From: Flavobacterium sp. 11
GTDB taxonomy: Bacteria; Bacteroidota; Bacteroidia; Flavobacteriales; Flavobacteriaceae
Direction of reading: 5' to 3'
DNA length: 64,000 bases
NCBI RefSeq assembly: GCF_002754315.1
Contig: NZ_PEFE01000001.1
Coordinates: forward strand, 3,658,001-3,722,000
Part shown: one piece after another, positions 8,937 to 19,285 of the stretch
How positions within the stretch are numbered: position 1 is the first letter of the stretch
How the letters are laid out: the number at the start of each line of letters is the position of its first letter
Position numbers and translations under genes: made by a program
Notes under the pieces: model-generated
What the model saw: the letters and a program-made list of their open reading frames with translations, nothing else
What the model was told of the DNA's origin: nothing
The model's database searches: none

Positions 8937-9659
8937 CTAAACTGGCTCGTAACCAATTATTTTCCATTCTTTTTTTGACAAATCGATATAGTAGTAATTC
9001 ACCACATCCTTCTTATCAAACTCTCCGTTTTTGTTAGTATCTTCAACGGTTCTATAGTACAAACGATTTTTTGAACCTATCAATTTCCAATCTATTAATT
9101 CCTGAAAATCGGAAGATATTTTAGTGAATTTCTCCCCGCTGATTTCGCTTAAATACAATGCTTTTATATCACTTGTATCTAATTTCCCGTCTTTATTCGT
9201 ATCCATGTCAACCATAGTATATACCATAATTTGGTTATTGGTTTTGTCAGCAACCGATTTTAAATACGTAGCAGTTTGAATCAAAACAGGTTTGTCTGTC
9301 AATTTTCTGATGGAATCCGAATCTACTTTTTGAAATTTTAAATTCTGTAAAAAACCGGTGATTTCATATTCACCATAGTTCGATATTGTAAAACTCAAAT
9401 CGTTCACACTGGAAGAACCATATCTCGATTTTATCCCTTTCTCACGAATGCTTAAATCAGCTACGGGATGAATCAAATAGTCCGTTCCTTCCATTTGAAG
9501 TGGCAAATCGGCGATTTGTATTTGGGTAGAATCCGCTTTGGCTAGTTCTTTAGCCCTACTCGCTCCATCGTAAGTAACTTTTGGTTTTTCAACCTCTTCT
9601 TTACAACTGGTTAAAAGCAAAATTGCGATTCCTAATATTGTGATATGTAGTTTTTTCAT
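8937..9659 (-). CDS. Lipoprotein with two EF-hand-like loops
   Basis: A 240-residue lipoprotein. The signal ends in LLLTSC with lipidated Cys19. Two acidic loops resemble EF-hand/dockerin calcium sites: DTNKDGKLDTSD near residue 157 and DTNKNGEFDKKD near 213. This suggests a calcium-binding periplasmic or surface protein; the exact role is unknown. A minus-strand -7-like TACATTTG lies upstream of the ATG at 9659, without a good -33 element. It may share a transcript with the TonB-dependent receptor 109 bases upstream. Confidence 0.75.
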   Translation of the reverse strand: MKKLHITILGIAILLLTSCKEEVEKPKVTYDGASRAKELAKADSTQIQIADLPLQMEGTDYLIHPVADLSIREKGIKSRYGSSSVNDLSFTISNYGEYEITGFLQNLKFQKVDSDSIRKLTDKPVLIQTATYLKSVADKTNNQIMVYTMVDMDTNKDGKLDTSDIKALYLSEISGEKFTKISSDFQELIDWKLIGSKNRLYYRTVEDTNKNGEFDKKDVVNYYYIDLSKKEWKIIGYEPV

Positions 9660-9768
9660 GTTGTTGTACTATTAAAATTCAAATGTAATCATTTTTAAAA
9701 ATGGTAACGCCATTCAATACTTGATTTAACGAATTAAAATTGGGTTAAACTTTACCGCTTCTTAACGT

Positions 9769-12240
9769 TTATAACTTCGCAGTCAATTTTACATTAAAAA
9801 CTCTGGTGGTCATATAATTAGGAATTGCATATTGATTTTTCGAATATACATCCCGAACCCAGGTATTCGTAATGGCATTTTGATTGTCAAAAAGATTAAA
9901 AATTTCTAATCCTATCGCCAACTCTTTAAAGTTTTTGAACCAACCCGTATTATTCTCTTTTCTTGTAGTGTTATCTATGAAAACTTTGGAGAAACCAACA
10001 TCCACACGGCGGTAATCATTCAATCGATTTTGGTATAAGTAAGGATCAGCATATGATGGCGAACCTCCTGGCAATCCAGTATTGTAAACCAAATTCAAGT
10101 ACAATTTTATACTTGGAATATTAGGCATATAATCTTGAAACAAAAGCCCAAATTTCAGTCGTTGATCTGTAGGTCTGGCAATATATCCTTTATCATCACT
10201 ATTTTCTTCAGTTTTTAAATAGCCAAAGCTAAACCAAGATTCCGTTCCGGGTACAAATTCCCCGTTCAAGCGAACATCTAATCCTTGAGCATAGGCTGTT
10301 GCATTATTATTGGCTGAGTAACGAATGCGAACGTTGTCAATCGTGTACGTATTTACATCTGTCAGCGATTTATAATACAACTCCGAAACCAATTTGAAAG
10401 GACGATCCCACATCTTAAAACTATAATCATTCCCAAAAACAACATGCACCGATTGTTGCGCCTTAGTATTGGGTTGCATCATTCCATCCGCACCTCTCAA
10501 TTCCCTGTAAAATGGCGGCTGATGGTATAATCCTCCTGAAAGTCTAAAAACCATATCTTTCTCCCAATCTGGTTTTATGGCAAATTGCGCTCTGGGACTA
10601 AAAGTAATTTGGGATTTTCCCGATGTAGTAGCCCCTATAACTTCCCAATTGTGCATGCGCACGCCGGCATTATACCAAACTTCACTCGAACCAATATTCG
10701 ATTTCAAACTCCATTGACCATAACCCGAAAATCTATTGATAGAGTTAAAATTAGTCGCTCGAATATTTTGATACGGAACAAGCGGTCCGGTGTAAGGCGA
10801 ATACGGCTGATCATTTTTAGGCAAATCAATAATTGGTGGATTCAATGAAAAACCAGCCGAATCAATTACCTCCCACTCTATTATTCTGTCACGAATGGAT
10901 TCCCGCGTATATTTAATTCCCCATTCAAATTGATTTTCTTTCCAGTCGTGGAATCCTTTTATCTCGGTATTTACAATTAGTGCATCCAAATCATTTCTGG
11001 CATGACTCAGCTGCGAACCAATTCCTCTTGTAAAAGCGACTTCTCCAAAAGTTTCTGACCCAATACTGGAATCCACTTCGCCTAAACGGTATTGGGCGAA
11101 AATATCAAAATATTCTTGTTCTAAAGTATGAAAAACAGAACCGATGAATTTCAACGTAAAATTATCAGAAACATTGAATGTTGTTTTTAAAGCTCCAAAA
11201 TACGTATCGTATTTATCCTTTTCCTGACCTTCATAAAAAACAGTAAGTGCCATAGGATTATCTATGGTTCCAAAAGTAGTCTGTCTCGTCAATGGCTGAT
11301 ATTGGTATTTATTTTGAGAAATATTTCCTAAAAAACTCCACTGCCATTTAGCCGAGGCCTGATAATTTATATTGGTTTGAATATCTGCAAATGACGGCGT
11401 AAAATTCGTCTGTGTCTCTTGGCTTTTCACCAAAAGGCTGTTGTTTCGATATCGAACTCCCGTTACCACAGACCATTTTTTATCTTTAGAAACCGCATCA
11501 ACAGAAAGGCTTCCGCCAAGAAAACTCGCTTCAAGGCTTGCGCCAAATTTAACTGGTTTTCTATATGTAATATCTAAAACCGAGGATAATTTATCTCCAA
11601 ACTTAGCTTGAAAACCTCCCGCTGAGAAATCAACATTTTGTACCAAATCAGTATTAGTGAAACTCAAACCTTCTTGCTGTCCCGAACGAATCAGGAACGG
11701 GCGATAAACTTCAATTTCGTTTACATAAACTAAATTCTCGTCATAATTTCCACCGCGCACGGCATATTGTGTACTCAATTCGTTATTAGAGTTTACTCCA
11801 GGTAAGGTTTTTAAAATATTTTCGATACCGGCATTAGCTCCTGGAATTTTTCGGATAACCTCAGGCTCAATTGTAGAAATTCCTTGAATCAGCTTTCTAT
11901 TATTGGACGTCACAATCACTTCACCCATTTGTTCTTCCTGATCACTCATCACTGGGTTGAATTCCTTTTGCTCATTGGAATCCAAAGAAAAAGTTATTGT
12001 TATTTTTTTTAACGAAACATGCGTAAAAACAAGCGTTACTTTTTGGTTCGCAGGAACTTTTAGATCGTAAAATCCATTTTTATTGGATTGAGTGCCAATA
12101 CTGGAATAAGAAACATTTACGTTACCTACGGGTTGATTGTTTTTGTCTAAAATAACTCCTTTTATTCTAGCCGTTTGAGCCAATAAAGATAGGCTTACGA
12201 AGAAGAAGAAGAAAACAAAAATTAATTTATTAGTACTCAA
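9769..12240 (-). CDS. TonB-dependent receptor with carboxypeptidase-like N-terminal domain
   Basis: An 823-residue outer-membrane receptor. A signal peptide (about 1-21) is followed by a CarboxypepD_reg-like beta-sandwich (about 24-105), a plug domain (about 115-225, containing LKTLPGVNSNNELS and QYAVRGGNYDENLVY) and a C-terminal 22-strand barrel ending ...VFNVKLTAKL. It imports a ligand powered by TonB; the ligand cannot be told. No SusD partner is adjacent, so it is not a classic SusCD pair. The M23 peptidase gene lies 12 bases upstream, so the two are likely co-transcribed. Confidence 0.92.
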   Translation of the reverse strand: MSTNKLIFVFFFFFVSLSLLAQTARIKGVILDKNNQPVGNVNVSYSSIGTQSNKNGFYDLKVPANQKVTLVFTHVSLKKITITFSLDSNEQKEFNPVMSDQEEQMGEVIVTSNNRKLIQGISTIEPEVIRKIPGANAGIENILKTLPGVNSNNELSTQYAVRGGNYDENLVYVNEIEVYRPFLIRSGQQEGLSFTNTDLVQNVDFSAGGFQAKFGDKLSSVLDITYRKPVKFGASLEASFLGGSLSVDAVSKDKKWSVVTGVRYRNNSLLVKSQETQTNFTPSFADIQTNINYQASAKWQWSFLGNISQNKYQYQPLTRQTTFGTIDNPMALTVFYEGQEKDKYDTYFGALKTTFNVSDNFTLKFIGSVFHTLEQEYFDIFAQYRLGEVDSSIGSETFGEVAFTRGIGSQLSHARNDLDALIVNTEIKGFHDWKENQFEWGIKYTRESIRDRIIEWEVIDSAGFSLNPPIIDLPKNDQPYSPYTGPLVPYQNIRATNFNSINRFSGYGQWSLKSNIGSSEVWYNAGVRMHNWEVIGATTSGKSQITFSPRAQFAIKPDWEKDMVFRLSGGLYHQPPFYRELRGADGMMQPNTKAQQSVHVVFGNDYSFKMWDRPFKLVSELYYKSLTDVNTYTIDNVRIRYSANNNATAYAQGLDVRLNGEFVPGTESWFSFGYLKTEENSDDKGYIARPTDQRLKFGLLFQDYMPNIPSIKLYLNLVYNTGLPGGSPSYADPYLYQNRLNDYRRVDVGFSKVFIDNTTRKENNTGWFKNFKELAIGLEIFNLFDNQNAITNTWVRDVYSKNQYAIPNYMTTRVFNVKLTAKL

Positions 12241-12252
12241 ATGATTTGGTTT

Positions 12253-13950
12253 TTATTTTTTTTGGCTTCTAAAAAAACGAGTTTCAAAGGTAGTTGAATT
12301 TCCTACATTATCAATCACAACAACTTTTAAATCATTGGCACCTTCAGCAACAATTCCATCAGTAAAATAATGGGTTAGTTTTCTGGTTTTATTATCATAT
12401 TCGAATAACACCCATTTTCCGTTTAAATAGCCGTTGTATGATTTTATGCCAGACACTTCATCGTATATAGAAAGCTGAATTGTTTTTTGCTCGCTAATCC
12501 ATTTCCCTTCAACAGGAACCGCCATAGTAATTTTTGGTGCAATAGTATCTGCAACCAAAGCATATTTACCTAAAATTTTAACCTTTGTATTGAATATGCT
12601 GTCTTTTCTATAGGTTGGATTGTAATTTATTTTCTTTCCTTCTATTCTGCCAATGAACATTTTCTCTCTTTGCGCCTCAGTCGATTTTGTGTCTTCAATT
12701 GAAACCGTAAAATTAGTGTGGGCAGGAACTGTATCGTCGTGTAAAAACAACGTGTCATTTTTTACATCAAAATTCAAATCAAAATCTTCGTAAAAAGTTC
12801 CCGCAGGAAAGAAAACCGACATATTCGCTAAAGCAAAATTGCTGTCTTTATTCGCTTTAACAAAATAGTTCGATTGCACTGGCTCAGGACTGATAGTTGT
12901 AGACAATAAATCATATTGAATAGGAATGGCTATTGTTTTTTTATTTCCAAAAAAATCCGAAACTTCAATACGATATAAAGATGCTAAATTTGGAGTTACC
13001 TGTAAAACTCCTTTATTTTCATCGGCTTGGATAAAGCTCAAATTATACGGGTTTTTCATGAATAATTTCTGAACCCGTTGCTGCATTTTCTTATATCTAG
13101 AATAATCAATCAACGCATTGATATAGCGCATTTCGTCAAATGAATAGGTATTGAATTCATAACCGAAATTTGGTTTTCCATTATAAAAAGACTGCACTTT
13201 ATACACTCCGTTATTATTAAACGAAACATCATCAGTATCATAAGCCGAAATTCCAAAACCTATTGTACCGTTTGCAACTACTTTATCAGAAAGGTAAGTT
13301 CCATCTTTTTGCAAGGAGACATTCAGCAACAAAGGTCGTTTCGAGTGATTAACCGTAGTTTTTGAATCCAAAGGATACACATAAACTCCGGAAACGACAG
13401 GTTTCTTTGTATCCTTTAAAAATTTATCGTACCCAAAAAGCATCGGATTGATTATAAACTCTGTTTTAGTATCCCGAAATTCAAAATGTAAATGTGGCCC
13501 TTCTGAAGCTCCTGTATTCCCGGAAAAAGCAATGATTTCTCCTTTTTTTACTACCATTTCATCAGGTTTAAAAAACATTTCGATTTCAAATGATGCCTCT
13601 TTATAATGCGTTTTCTTGATGTAGTTTTCTATTTCGCCATTGGCCATTTTTAAATGCCCATAAACCGATGTGTACCCATTGGGATGGTTGATGTAAATTG
13701 TTTTTCCGTTTCCAAAAGTAGAAATCTTTATTCTGGACACATAACCATCGGCCACTGCGTATACTTTCAATCCTTCTTTTTGTTGCGTTCTTAAATCAAA
13801 ACCTGCATGAAAATGGTTGGGTCTCAATTCTCCAAAATTTCCTGATAATTGCATCGGAATATCTAAAGGAGATCTAAAATAATCTTTTGGATAGTCAACT
13901 TGTGCAAAAACAGAAGTGCAAAAAAATAAAAAAAATACAGGAAATCTCAT
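12253..13950 (-). CDS. M23 family metallopeptidase, secreted
   Basis: A 565-residue protein with a signal peptide (1-16) and an N-terminal LytM domain. Zinc ligands are visible as HAGFD (His48, Asp52) and HLHFEF (His153, His155). The remaining about 400 residues are beta-rich and lack other motifs. The family cuts peptide crosslinks in peptidoglycan or acts as a regulator of amidases. Since all metal ligands are present it is probably active. It precedes the TonB-dependent receptor in the same operon. Confidence 0.9.
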   Translation of the reverse strand: MRFPVFFLFFCTSVFAQVDYPKDYFRSPLDIPMQLSGNFGELRPNHFHAGFDLRTQQKEGLKVYAVADGYVSRIKISTFGNGKTIYINHPNGYTSVYGHLKMANGEIENYIKKTHYKEASFEIEMFFKPDEMVVKKGEIIAFSGNTGASEGPHLHFEFRDTKTEFIINPMLFGYDKFLKDTKKPVVSGVYVYPLDSKTTVNHSKRPLLLNVSLQKDGTYLSDKVVANGTIGFGISAYDTDDVSFNNNGVYKVQSFYNGKPNFGYEFNTYSFDEMRYINALIDYSRYKKMQQRVQKLFMKNPYNLSFIQADENKGVLQVTPNLASLYRIEVSDFFGNKKTIAIPIQYDLLSTTISPEPVQSNYFVKANKDSNFALANMSVFFPAGTFYEDFDLNFDVKNDTLFLHDDTVPAHTNFTVSIEDTKSTEAQREKMFIGRIEGKKINYNPTYRKDSIFNTKVKILGKYALVADTIAPKITMAVPVEGKWISEQKTIQLSIYDEVSGIKSYNGYLNGKWVLFEYDNKTRKLTHYFTDGIVAEGANDLKVVVIDNVGNSTTFETRFFRSQKK

Positions 13951-14066
13951 CGTTTACATTTTTGCTAAGATAAAAAAAGTATTCAAAACAGCGATAAAAA
14001 AAATGGTTCGTAACCATTTGTACAACTGATATTTAATTAATTTAATGCAAAAAAAATAATAAAATA

Positions 14067-14096
14067 TTGCAAAATTAAAAAGGAATACTAACTTTG
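14067..14096 (+). promoter_or_regulatory. Promoter of the coiled-coil gene and zapA
   Basis: TTG (14067-14069), 19 bases, TAACTTTG (14089-14096): an excellent Bacteroidota promoter match about 28 bases before the ATG at 14125. Confidence 0.7.
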
Positions 14097-14124
14097 TATG
14101 ATTATGTAATGAATAAGATATATA

Positions 14125-14415
14125 ATGAGTGCAATTGCAGAAATTATTGATACTCTTGAAAGTAAGATTGAAAAACTTTTCACAAAAATGAAAGGTTTGG
14201 AGAAAAATAATCAAGATTTGAAAAACGAATTAACAAAAACTGCATCCATAATACAAACTCAGTCACAAGAGATTGAAGCGCTAAAAACGCAGTATGAAAC
14301 ACTCAAAGTAGCAAATACATTACTAGGCAGTGACGATAATAAAAGAGATACGAAGCTTAAAATAAATTCATTAATTCGCGAAATTGATTACTGTATAGCA
14401 CAGCTATCAGATTAA
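14125..14415 (+). CDS. Small coiled-coil protein upstream of zapA
   Basis: A 96-residue, almost wholly alpha-helical protein. Heptad-like spacing runs from about residue 5 to 65 and a short second helix from 72 to 94. It is encoded eight bases before zapA and shares its promoter. Size and coiled-coil character resemble ZapB, which partners ZapA at the division ring in proteobacteria, but no sequence-level homology is claimed. A role in cell division is inference from context. Confidence 0.75.
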   Translation: MSAIAEIIDTLESKIEKLFTKMKGLEKNNQDLKNELTKTASIIQTQSQEIEALKTQYETLKVANTLLGSDDNKRDTKLKINSLIREIDYCIAQLSD

Positions 14416-14423
14416 TAAAAGAT

Positions 14424-14717
14424 ATGGACGAAAAGCTTAAAATTAAAATATCAATCGCAGACAGAGTTTACCCGTTAACGGTTGATTTCTCTCAGGAAGA
14501 AGGCCTTAGAAGCGCTTCTAAAAAAATTGATACGATGATCAAGCAATTTGAAGAAAATTATGCTGTTCGTGACAAGCAAGATGTATTAGCCATGTGTGCT
14601 TTACAATTTGCCTCACAAACGGAACAAAAACAAATTGATAATGCGATAGATGGAGAAGCAACCATCGAAAGAATTAAAAAAATCAATGCGATTTTAGATC
14701 AATATCTCGACAAATAA
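14424..14717 (+). CDS. zapA: Cell division protein ZapA
   Basis: A 97-residue ZapA family protein. It starts with the beta-strand KIKISIADRVYPLTV, continues through EEGLRSASKKIDTMI and the MCALQFAS segment, and ends in a coiled coil. ZapA binds and bundles FtsZ filaments at midcell. It is followed immediately by 6S RNA and rny, an arrangement typical of Bacteroidota and recalling the ygfE-ssrS pair in proteobacteria. Confidence 0.9.
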   Translation: MDEKLKIKISIADRVYPLTVDFSQEEGLRSASKKIDTMIKQFEENYAVRDKQDVLAMCALQFASQTEQKQIDNAIDGEATIERIKKINAILDQYLDK

Positions 14718-14742
14718 ACGTTCTTTACAAAAACTAAGATAC

Positions 14743-14905
14743 TGCCTACATTAGTTCATATTTGGTAAACTCAACACTAACAATTTAGAATGAGCAAATC
14801 ATCGTTACTATAGCAAGCCAATTCAGTTTGGAAGCTTGAACAACGAGTTAGCTCAAAACTTGTCTTTTCGAGTTTATACAAGCAATCTAATGTAGGCTTT
14901 TTTAT
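14743..14905 (+). ncRNA. ssrS: 6S RNA (6S-Flavo type)
   Basis: An 11-bp closing stem, GCCTACATTAG (14744-14754) with CTAATGTAGGC (14887-14897), encloses about 130 bases that can form the long, bubble-interrupted rod expected of 6S RNA. It is followed by a T run. It lies between zapA and rny, the usual place of this RNA in flavobacteria. 6S RNA mimics an open promoter and sequesters housekeeping RNA polymerase. Exact ends are inferred from the stem and T run; no covariance model was run. Confidence 0.8.
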
Positions 14906-14923
14906 ATATAAATTTTAACAAAC

Positions 14924-16489
14924 ATGGACAACATATTAACGATTATTATTTCAGGAATTATAGGTATTGCGGGAGGTTTTGGGATCGCCAAATTGATTGA
15001 AAAAAGCAATATTTCAAACTTAATTAAAAACGCAAAAAAAGAAGCAGCATCCATATTAAAAGATGCAAATCTGGAAGCTGAAAACATAAAAAAAGATAAA
15101 ATTCTTCAAGCAAAAGAAAAGTTTATTGAATTAAAATCAGAGCACGAACAGGTCATTTTATCTCGTGATAAAAAAGTTGCAGAAATAGAAAAAAGAGTTC
15201 GTGACAAAGAATCTCAAGTTTCTAATGAATTATCAAAAGCTAAAAAAGTAAATGATGATTTCGAATCTAAAACTTTAGAATACACCACTAAAATTGAAAA
15301 CCTAGATAAGAAACAATCTGAAGTTGACAAATTGCATAAAAGTCAATTGCAACAATTAGAAGTTATCTCCGGTTTATCTGCTGAAGAAGCTAAAGATCAA
15401 TTAGTAGAAGGATTGAAAGCGGAAGCAAAAAGCAAAGCAATGTCTCATATTCAAGATACTATTGAAGAGGCAAAATTGACTGCACAACAAGAAGCTAAAA
15501 AAATCATCATCAATACCATTCAAAGAGTTGGTACAGAAGAAGCAGTAGAAAACTGTGTTTCGGTATTTAACATTGAATCTGACGACGTAAAAGGTAGAAT
15601 CATTGGTCGTGAAGGTAGAAATATCCGTGCACTGGAAGCTGCGACTGGAGTAGAAATCATTGTAGATGATACACCAGAAGCGATTATCCTTTCTTGTTTT
15701 GATCCTGTACGTAGAGAAATTGCACGTTTGGCTTTACATAAATTAGTAACTGACGGAAGAATTCACCCTGCTCGTATTGAAGAAGTAGTTGCAAAAACTG
15801 CTAAACAAATTGACGATGAAATTATAGAAGTTGGTAAACGTACCGTTATCGATTTAGGAATTCACGGCTTACATCCTGAATTGATTAAAGTGGTAGGACG
15901 TATGAAATACCGTTCTTCTTACGGACAGAATTTATTACAACACTCCCGAGAAGTTTCTAAACTTTGTGGAATCATGGCAGCTGAACTTGGTCTAAACGTA
16001 AAACTGGCTAAAAGAGCTGGTTTATTACACGATATTGGTAAAGTACCAGATGCCGAAAGTGATTTACCACACGCATTATTAGGAATGCAATGGGCGGAGA
16101 AATATGGTGAAAAAGAAGAGGTTTGTAACGCTATTGGAGCACACCACGATGAGATAGAAATGAAATCATTATTATCGCCAATTATTCAGGTTTGTGATGC
16201 AATCTCAGGCGCAAGACCAGGAGCGAGAAGACAAGTATTGGATTCTTATATTCAACGTCTAAAAGATCTTGAAGAAGTAGCTTACGGATTCAGCGGTGTA
16301 AAAAACGCTTATGCAATTCAAGCTGGTAGAGAACTTCGAGTAATTGTGGAAAGCGAAAAAGTTTCTGATGAAAACGCGGCTAACTTATCTTTTGATATCT
16401 CTCAAAAAATCCAAACAGAGATGACGTATCCTGGACAAGTTAAAGTAACTGTAATTCGTGAAACAAGAGCCGTGAATATTGCCAAATAA
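14924..16489 (+). CDS. rny: Ribonuclease Y
   Basis: A 521-residue endoribonuclease. An N-terminal membrane anchor (about residues 4-24) is followed by a long coiled coil (30-200), a KH domain ([17 protein letters not shown]) and an HD domain with His369-Asp370 in LLHDIGK. Order and length match RNase Y of B. subtilis, which starts mRNA decay at the membrane. It is well separated from upstream genes by the 6S RNA and ends in a strong terminator. Confidence 0.96.
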   Translation: MDNILTIIISGIIGIAGGFGIAKLIEKSNISNLIKNAKKEAASILKDANLEAENIKKDKILQAKEKFIELKSEHEQVILSRDKKVAEIEKRVRDKESQVSNELSKAKKVNDDFESKTLEYTTKIENLDKKQSEVDKLHKSQLQQLEVISGLSAEEAKDQLVEGLKAEAKSKAMSHIQDTIEEAKLTAQQEAKKIIINTIQRVGTEEAVENCVSVFNIESDDVKGRIIGREGRNIRALEAATGVEIIVDDTPEAIILSCFDPVRREIARLALHKLVTDGRIHPARIEEVVAKTAKQIDDEIIEVGKRTVIDLGIHGLHPELIKVVGRMKYRSSYGQNLLQHSREVSKLCGIMAAELGLNVKLAKRAGLLHDIGKVPDAESDLPHALLGMQWAEKYGEKEEVCNAIGAHHDEIEMKSLLSPIIQVCDAISGARPGARRQVLDSYIQRLKDLEEVAYGFSGVKNAYAIQAGRELRVIVESEKVSDENAANLSFDISQKIQTEMTYPGQVKVTVIRETRAVNIAK

Positions 16490-16507
16490 TTTATTTAAAT
16501 TTACATA

Positions 16508-16543
16508 TAAAAAAACTTCTCATCGCTGAGAAGTTTTTTTTTG
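16508..16543 (+). terminator. Terminator of rny
   Basis: AACTTCTCA and TGAGAAGTT form a perfect stem with loop TCGC, followed by eight T. Strong rho-independent terminator. Confidence 0.9.
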
Positions 16544-16596
16544 CATGCTATTTAATTACTTTAAAAGACACTTTGTTATCTATCGAAACCAATTAA

Positions 16597-18123
16597 CTAA
16601 TCATTCAAACTGTCGTGAAAAACGATTTTAAAAGTAGTTCCTACTCCTACTTCACTTTCAACCGAAACAGTCCCTTTCATCGATTCTATTTGATTCTTCG
16701 TGATATGCAATCCTAATCCCCTAGCTTCTTCATGCTTGTGAAATGTTTTGTACATACCAAAAAGAGAATCTCCATATTTCTTCAAATCGATGCCTAATCC
16801 ATTATCTGAAATCGATAAGGTCTTTTTACCATTTTCCAATGAGAACGAGTATTTTATCTCCACTGGTTTATTAGAATTCGAATATTTTATGGCATTTGTT
16901 GTAAAATTCAACAAAACACTTTCTAAGTAAGCCGGATTAAAATCGACAAAAACACCTTCAGGAATCTCATTTATGATGGTAACTTGATTGTAATTTTTTA
17001 AATTTTTGATTAAATCTAAAGTCTTATTTAAATAAAAATTCAAGTCTAATGATTTAATCGGAATGTTCGAATTACTTTGTATTAGCACCAATTGAGTCAA
17101 ATTAGCAATTGTTTCGTTTAAATCATTCGAAACAGTGCGCAAATGAGCCAACATTTCTTTGTTACTCTCTAAATTATCATCCTCATCTATAATGTCTAAT
17201 AGTGATTTAATATTTCCTGCTTGTGTATTTAAATTATGGGATACAATATGTGAAAAATTCAATAGTCGGCTATTTTGCTGACTAAACAATTCCATTGTTC
17301 GCACTAATTCTAGCTCTTTTTCTTTTTGCGAAGAAATATCAGTATGCGTGCCAATAACTCGTAATGGCTTCCCATCTTCATCACGCTCAATTACTTTTCC
17401 TCTGTCTAAAATCCATTTGTATTTCCCGCTGGAGGTTAAAACACGGTGGTAATTTTCATAAAAAGGTATTTTATTATCAAAATGATCATGGATTTCAGAG
17501 TAATATTTTTCTAAATCATCCGGATGCACAATTTCGTCCCAACGTTCCGGATTATCAAAAATATCCAAAGACTCTTGCTCCAGGATTTTCATCGATTGTG
17601 AGGAATAAAAAACTTTATTGGTCGTTAAATCCCAATCCCATACTCCTGCTGTAGAAGCTTCAAGAGCAAATTTAAATCGTTCTTCAGAAATTTTAAGCTT
17701 GATTTCCTGTTCTTTTAAGTCCGTTACATCTGAAATTCTTCCATAAAAAGCAATATTCCCATCAGGATATAATTCTGGTTTTGATGAAACTTTAAGCCAT
17801 CTCAATCCCTTTTCAGGTAATAAAACCCGAAACTCAAAATCCCATCTTGTAATATTCCTTTTTGCATTTACCAATGACTGAAAAAAAGACAATCGGTCAG
17901 CTTCAAATATTCTATTATAGATTACGTATTTGTCACTGTCAACAAAATGATTTGAAGACAGCTCAAAAAAATCGTTTACCGATTTACTCACTAAAGGAAA
18001 CAAATAGGTATTGTCAGGAGCAATCACAAATTCAAAAATTAAATCTGGAATCTCATTAAATAATTTACTGTAAAAATCATTTACCTCTTGGCAATTTCCG
18101 TTTTGGGGAAAATCAAAAACCAT
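16597..18123 (-). CDS. PAS-domain sensor histidine kinase, soluble
   Basis: A 508-residue kinase without membrane spans. Two PAS domains (about 15-135 and 145-268, each ending in a PAC motif such as RISDVTDLKEQE and GTHTDISSQKEKE) precede the H-box FSHIVSHNLNTQ with His296. The HATPase domain has the N-box NFTTNAIKYS and the ATP-lid motifs DNGLGID and RGLGLHITKNQ. It senses an unknown cytoplasmic signal and phosphorylates a response regulator; none is adjacent, so it is an orphan kinase. Confidence 0.9.
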   Translation of the reverse strand: MVFDFPQNGNCQEVNDFYSKLFNEIPDLIFEFVIAPDNTYLFPLVSKSVNDFFELSSNHFVDSDKYVIYNRIFEADRLSFFQSLVNAKRNITRWDFEFRVLLPEKGLRWLKVSSKPELYPDGNIAFYGRISDVTDLKEQEIKLKISEERFKFALEASTAGVWDWDLTTNKVFYSSQSMKILEQESLDIFDNPERWDEIVHPDDLEKYYSEIHDHFDNKIPFYENYHRVLTSSGKYKWILDRGKVIERDEDGKPLRVIGTHTDISSQKEKELELVRTMELFSQQNSRLLNFSHIVSHNLNTQAGNIKSLLDIIDEDDNLESNKEMLAHLRTVSNDLNETIANLTQLVLIQSNSNIPIKSLDLNFYLNKTLDLIKNLKNYNQVTIINEIPEGVFVDFNPAYLESVLLNFTTNAIKYSNSNKPVEIKYSFSLENGKKTLSISDNGLGIDLKKYGDSLFGMYKTFHKHEEARGLGLHITKNQIESMKGTVSVESEVGVGTTFKIVFHDSLND

Positions 18124-18309
18124 ATTCTTTTATAACATTTAATAGGTGAACAATTTAGATTATATTTTTTATTTAACAGGCAAATTAACAATAAAATCCC
18201 ACCAATTTGATGAGATTATAAACTGAATTTTCAGAAATTTAATTTTAGGCTTAATCCGTAAACCTTTTCTTTCTTAAACAATTCTAAATTTTAAATTATT
18301 AACAAAATG

Positions 18310-19206
18310 TTATTTTCTAGGATGAAATGAATTTAGAACTTGTGTCAGAAACGTTCTGTCAAGATGTACATATATTTCTGTAGTTGTTATCGATTCATGC
18401 CCAAGCATCAATTGTATAGAGCGCAAATCAGCCCCGTTTTCTAAAAGATGAGTAGCAAAAGAATGTCGTAAAGTATGCGGACTTATCGTTTTATTCAAAT
18501 CTATTTTGACCGCTAAGTTTTTAATGATAGTAAAAATCATAGCCCTTGTTAACTGTTTCCCTCTTCTGTTTAAAAAGAGCGTATCCTCAAAACCTTTTTG
18601 AATAGTGATATGAGTTCTAATGGTATTCCTGTAAATTTGAATGTACTTCTGCGTCAAATCACTTATGGGCACAAAACGCTGTTTATTTCCTTTACCCGTT
18701 ATTTTAACAAAACCTTCCTCAAAAAATAAATCCGAAATTTTCAAAGAAACTAATTCGGAAACCCGCAATCCACATCCATAAAGTGTTTCGAGCATGGCGC
18801 GATTGCGTTCGCCTTCGTTAGTGGTTAAGTCAATCGCAAAAATAAGACTATCAATCTCATCTACGGATAAAGTGTCCGGGAGTTTCCTGCCAGTTTTAGG
18901 AGTTTCAATAAGTTCTAATGGATTATCTACCCGATAATCTTCAAATATCAAATAACTAAAAAAACTTTTAAGACCCGATATGATTCTGGCTTGTGAACGT
19001 GGATTGACTTCCTTAGCAACACTATAAATAAATTGCTGAACCGTTTCTTCTCCAATTTTAATCGGTGAAACAACAATTTCATTTTTAGTCAAAAAAAGAC
19101 ACAACCGTTCAATATCGAAAGAATAATTATCTATAGTATTCTTAGACAAACCGCGTTCGATTTTCAAGTATGACTGATAGCTTTTGATACAGGAAATCCA
19201 ATTCAT
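18310..19206 (-). CDS. xerD: Site-specific tyrosine recombinase XerD
   Basis: A 298-residue tyrosine recombinase with a complete catalytic set: Arg148, Lys172, His244, Arg247, His270 and Tyr279. A SAM-like N-terminal core-binding domain (about 1-90) precedes it. Length, lack of an arm domain and the nearby aroQ fit the housekeeping XerD that resolves chromosome dimers at dif with XerC. In many Bacteroidota xerD and aroQ lie back to back; here three beta-barrel genes separate them. Confidence 0.92.
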   Translation of the reverse strand: MNWISCIKSYQSYLKIERGLSKNTIDNYSFDIERLCLFLTKNEIVVSPIKIGEETVQQFIYSVAKEVNPRSQARIISGLKSFFSYLIFEDYRVDNPLELIETPKTGRKLPDTLSVDEIDSLIFAIDLTTNEGERNRAMLETLYGCGLRVSELVSLKISDLFFEEGFVKITGKGNKQRFVPISDLTQKYIQIYRNTIRTHITIQKGFEDTLFLNRRGKQLTRAMIFTIIKNLAVKIDLNKTISPHTLRHSFATHLLENGADLRSIQLMLGHESITTTEIYVHLDRTFLTQVLNSFHPRK

Positions 19207-19233
19207 AGTTACAAAGTAAAGCTTTTTTGAGCA

Positions 19234-19263
19234 TAAAAAAAGCCTCCCAAATTGAGAGGCTTA
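19234..19263 (-). terminator. Terminator of the first beta-barrel gene
   Basis: AAGCCTC pairs with GAGGCTT; on the minus strand a run of T follows. It lies just after the stop at 19286. Confidence 0.8.
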
Positions 19264-19285
19264 AAATTATATATTTTTTAAAATA

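Noticed and set aside
13954..14214. Hydrophobic 86-codon minus-strand frame over the zapA operon start
   Set aside because: It overlaps the coiled-coil gene and its promoter, has no supporting motif and looks like a shadow of AT-rich sequence.
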